Shown: positions 63,048 through 64,000 of the stretch, in pieces | How positions within the stretch are numbered: position 1 is the stretch's first letter | Layout: the number at the start of each line of letters is the position of its first letter | NCBI GenBank assembly: GCA_015056545.1 | Contig: SVGE01000005.1 | Span: forward strand, 62,001-126,000 | Source: Clostridiales bacterium | GTDB lineage: Bacteria > Bacillota > Clostridia > TANB77 > SIG350 | DNA length: 64,000 bases | Direction of reading: 5' to 3' | Translations under genes and position numbers: made by a program | Notes under the pieces: model-generated | The model's input: only the letters and a program-made list of their open reading frames with translations | What the model was told of the DNA's origin: nothing | Database searches by the model: none

Positions 63048-63950
63048 ATGGAAGAACAAGCAGTAAACACAATTTCTGAAACAGAAATAATTAACCTTAT
63101 TTTTTCAGTTATAAATAACCTTTTTTCAACTCTTTTTTCCTCAATAGATAATACTCTATATCCTCTTTTAGATGAAACTGTTTTTATTAATTCTGAAAAT
63201 ATCTTTACAGATAAATTTAATCTACTTTTTTCTTCAGATAAGTTTAATTTACTTATACTGGCAAATATATTAGTTACAGGAATTGTCCTTTATCGTATTG
63301 GTAAAATAATTGTTTCAATATATACAGGTATTGAAACCCAATTTCCTTATCTTTATGCAATAAAAACTGCTATTTATGTAATAATTCTCAACTTTTCTCC
63401 ATATATATGTCAGCAAATTATTAATTTAAATAGCCTGTTTACTGAATATTTATCTGAACTTGGAAAATATCTTTTTGATAGAGATATGAACTTTATATCT
63501 CTATATAATACAATTAATAATATTGTTTCAGAATCTAATACCTTTGAACTATTTTCTATTGATGGAATTATACATTCAATAACAACTTTTGGATTTATAT
63601 CACTTCTCATAACATATATTATCCGATTTATCTTAATAAAAATACTCATCCTTGTTTCACCTTTTGCCTTTCTTTGCTTAATAGAAGACAATTTAAAACC
63701 ATATTTTTTCAACTGGCTAAAATATTACATTATACTCCTTTTAGCTCAAAATATAGTCGTTTTTGTGCTTTATATACCTAATATATTAGATAATTCAAAT
63801 GATATTTATTATAAAATATTAATTGTTGGAGTTATATATACACTTTATCAGATAAATGCATATATAAAAGAAATGCTTGGTGGTTTTAGTATTAGTAACA
63901 ATTTAAATATAGGATTATCTAATATGAAATCAATGTTTATGAATAAATAA
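63048..63950 (+). CDS. VirB6/TrbL-like membrane protein
   Basis: 300 residues with about five to six hydrophobic segments after a long N-terminal part. LILVSPFAFLCLIEDNLKPYFFNWLKYYIILLLAQ is typical of TrbL/VirB6 channel proteins of Gram-positive conjugative elements. Two bases after the preceding gene. Confidence 0.65.
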   Translation: MEEQAVNTISETEIINLIFSVINNLFSTLFSSIDNTLYPLLDETVFINSENIFTDKFNLLFSSDKFNLLILANILVTGIVLYRIGKIIVSIYTGIETQFPYLYAIKTAIYVIILNFSPYICQQIINLNSLFTEYLSELGKYLFDRDMNFISLYNTINNIVSESNTFELFSIDGIIHSITTFGFISLLITYIIRFILIKILILVSPFAFLCLIEDNLKPYFFNWLKYYIILLLAQNIVVFVLYIPNILDNSNDIYYKILIVGVIYTLYQINAYIKEMLGGFSISNNLNIGLSNMKSMFMNK

Positions 63951-63959
63951 GGAGGGAAA

Positions 63960-64000
63960 ATGGAAAATAGTTTAAAATATGTCATACATCAAAATTATGA
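63960..64000 (+). CDS. start of the next secretion-cluster gene, cut by the window
   Basis: MENSLKYVIHQNY follows GGAGGG. Too short to name; VirB3/PrgI- or VirB4-like genes usually follow here. Confidence 0.4.
   Translation, partial: MENSLKYVIHQNY

Overview
The window is very AT-rich, with Gram-positive gene order and strong GGAGG ribosome binding sites. It looks like a low-GC anaerobic member of the Clostridia. The evidence is rubrerythrin beside a PerR-type regulator, a meso-diaminopimelate dehydrogenase, an SLH-domain S-layer protein, the rpmG-secE-nusG-rplK-rplA-rplJ-rplL order and the murA-divIB-DUF881-sbp-ftsA-ftsZ cell-division cluster. I cannot name a genus.

Layout. 0-6 kb: house-cleaning NTPase, Nudix hydrolase, peptidase E, YibE/F, a GGDEF protein, rsmA and a G5/3D cell-wall protein. 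6-10 kb: ribosomal and transcription operon with an L10-leader attenuator. 10-16 kb: TtcA-like protein, secreted phosphodiester glycosidase, folA, dinB and a metallophosphatase. 16-26 kb: division cluster read on the minus strand. Its murA is cut at the catalytic GGC motif by a 3.2-kb segment carrying a serine recombinase, rubrerythrin, a PerR-like regulator and DAP dehydrogenase. 26-33 kb: Bro-N protein, RNase G-like protein, pth, small membrane proteins and a prepilin-like DUF6273 protein behind a structured leader. 33-39 kb: polysaccharide gene cluster (two GT4 enzymes, two DUF4330 proteins, an O-antigen ligase-like protein). 38.7-39.7 kb: a tandem pair of type I toxin-antitoxin-like loci. 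40-46 kb: small metabolic enzymes, including a frameshifted FAD/Rieske oxidoreductase. 46-57 kb: S-layer protein, MqsR-like toxin with Panacea antitoxin, alcohol dehydrogenase, MurF-like ligase and Ddl. 57.1 kb: a third type I toxin-like locus. 58-60.3 kb: dCMP deaminase, two XRE regulators and four tRNAs (Val, Asp, Phe, Gly). 60.7-64 kb: start of a type IV secretion or conjugation cluster that runs off the window.

The two most notable systems follow. (1) murA is interrupted exactly between direct repeats CCAGG(A/T)GGTTGTGAA. Removing 3,221 bp restores an in-frame 417-residue MurA, so this may be an excisable, recombinase-controlled switch in a cell-wall gene. (2) Two tandem 21-residue hydrophobic toxins each face a ~65-nt RNA driven by an identical consensus promoter. 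Each small RNA carries a different 11-14-nt segment that matches the start codon region of its own toxin only, so the seed has changed together with its target.
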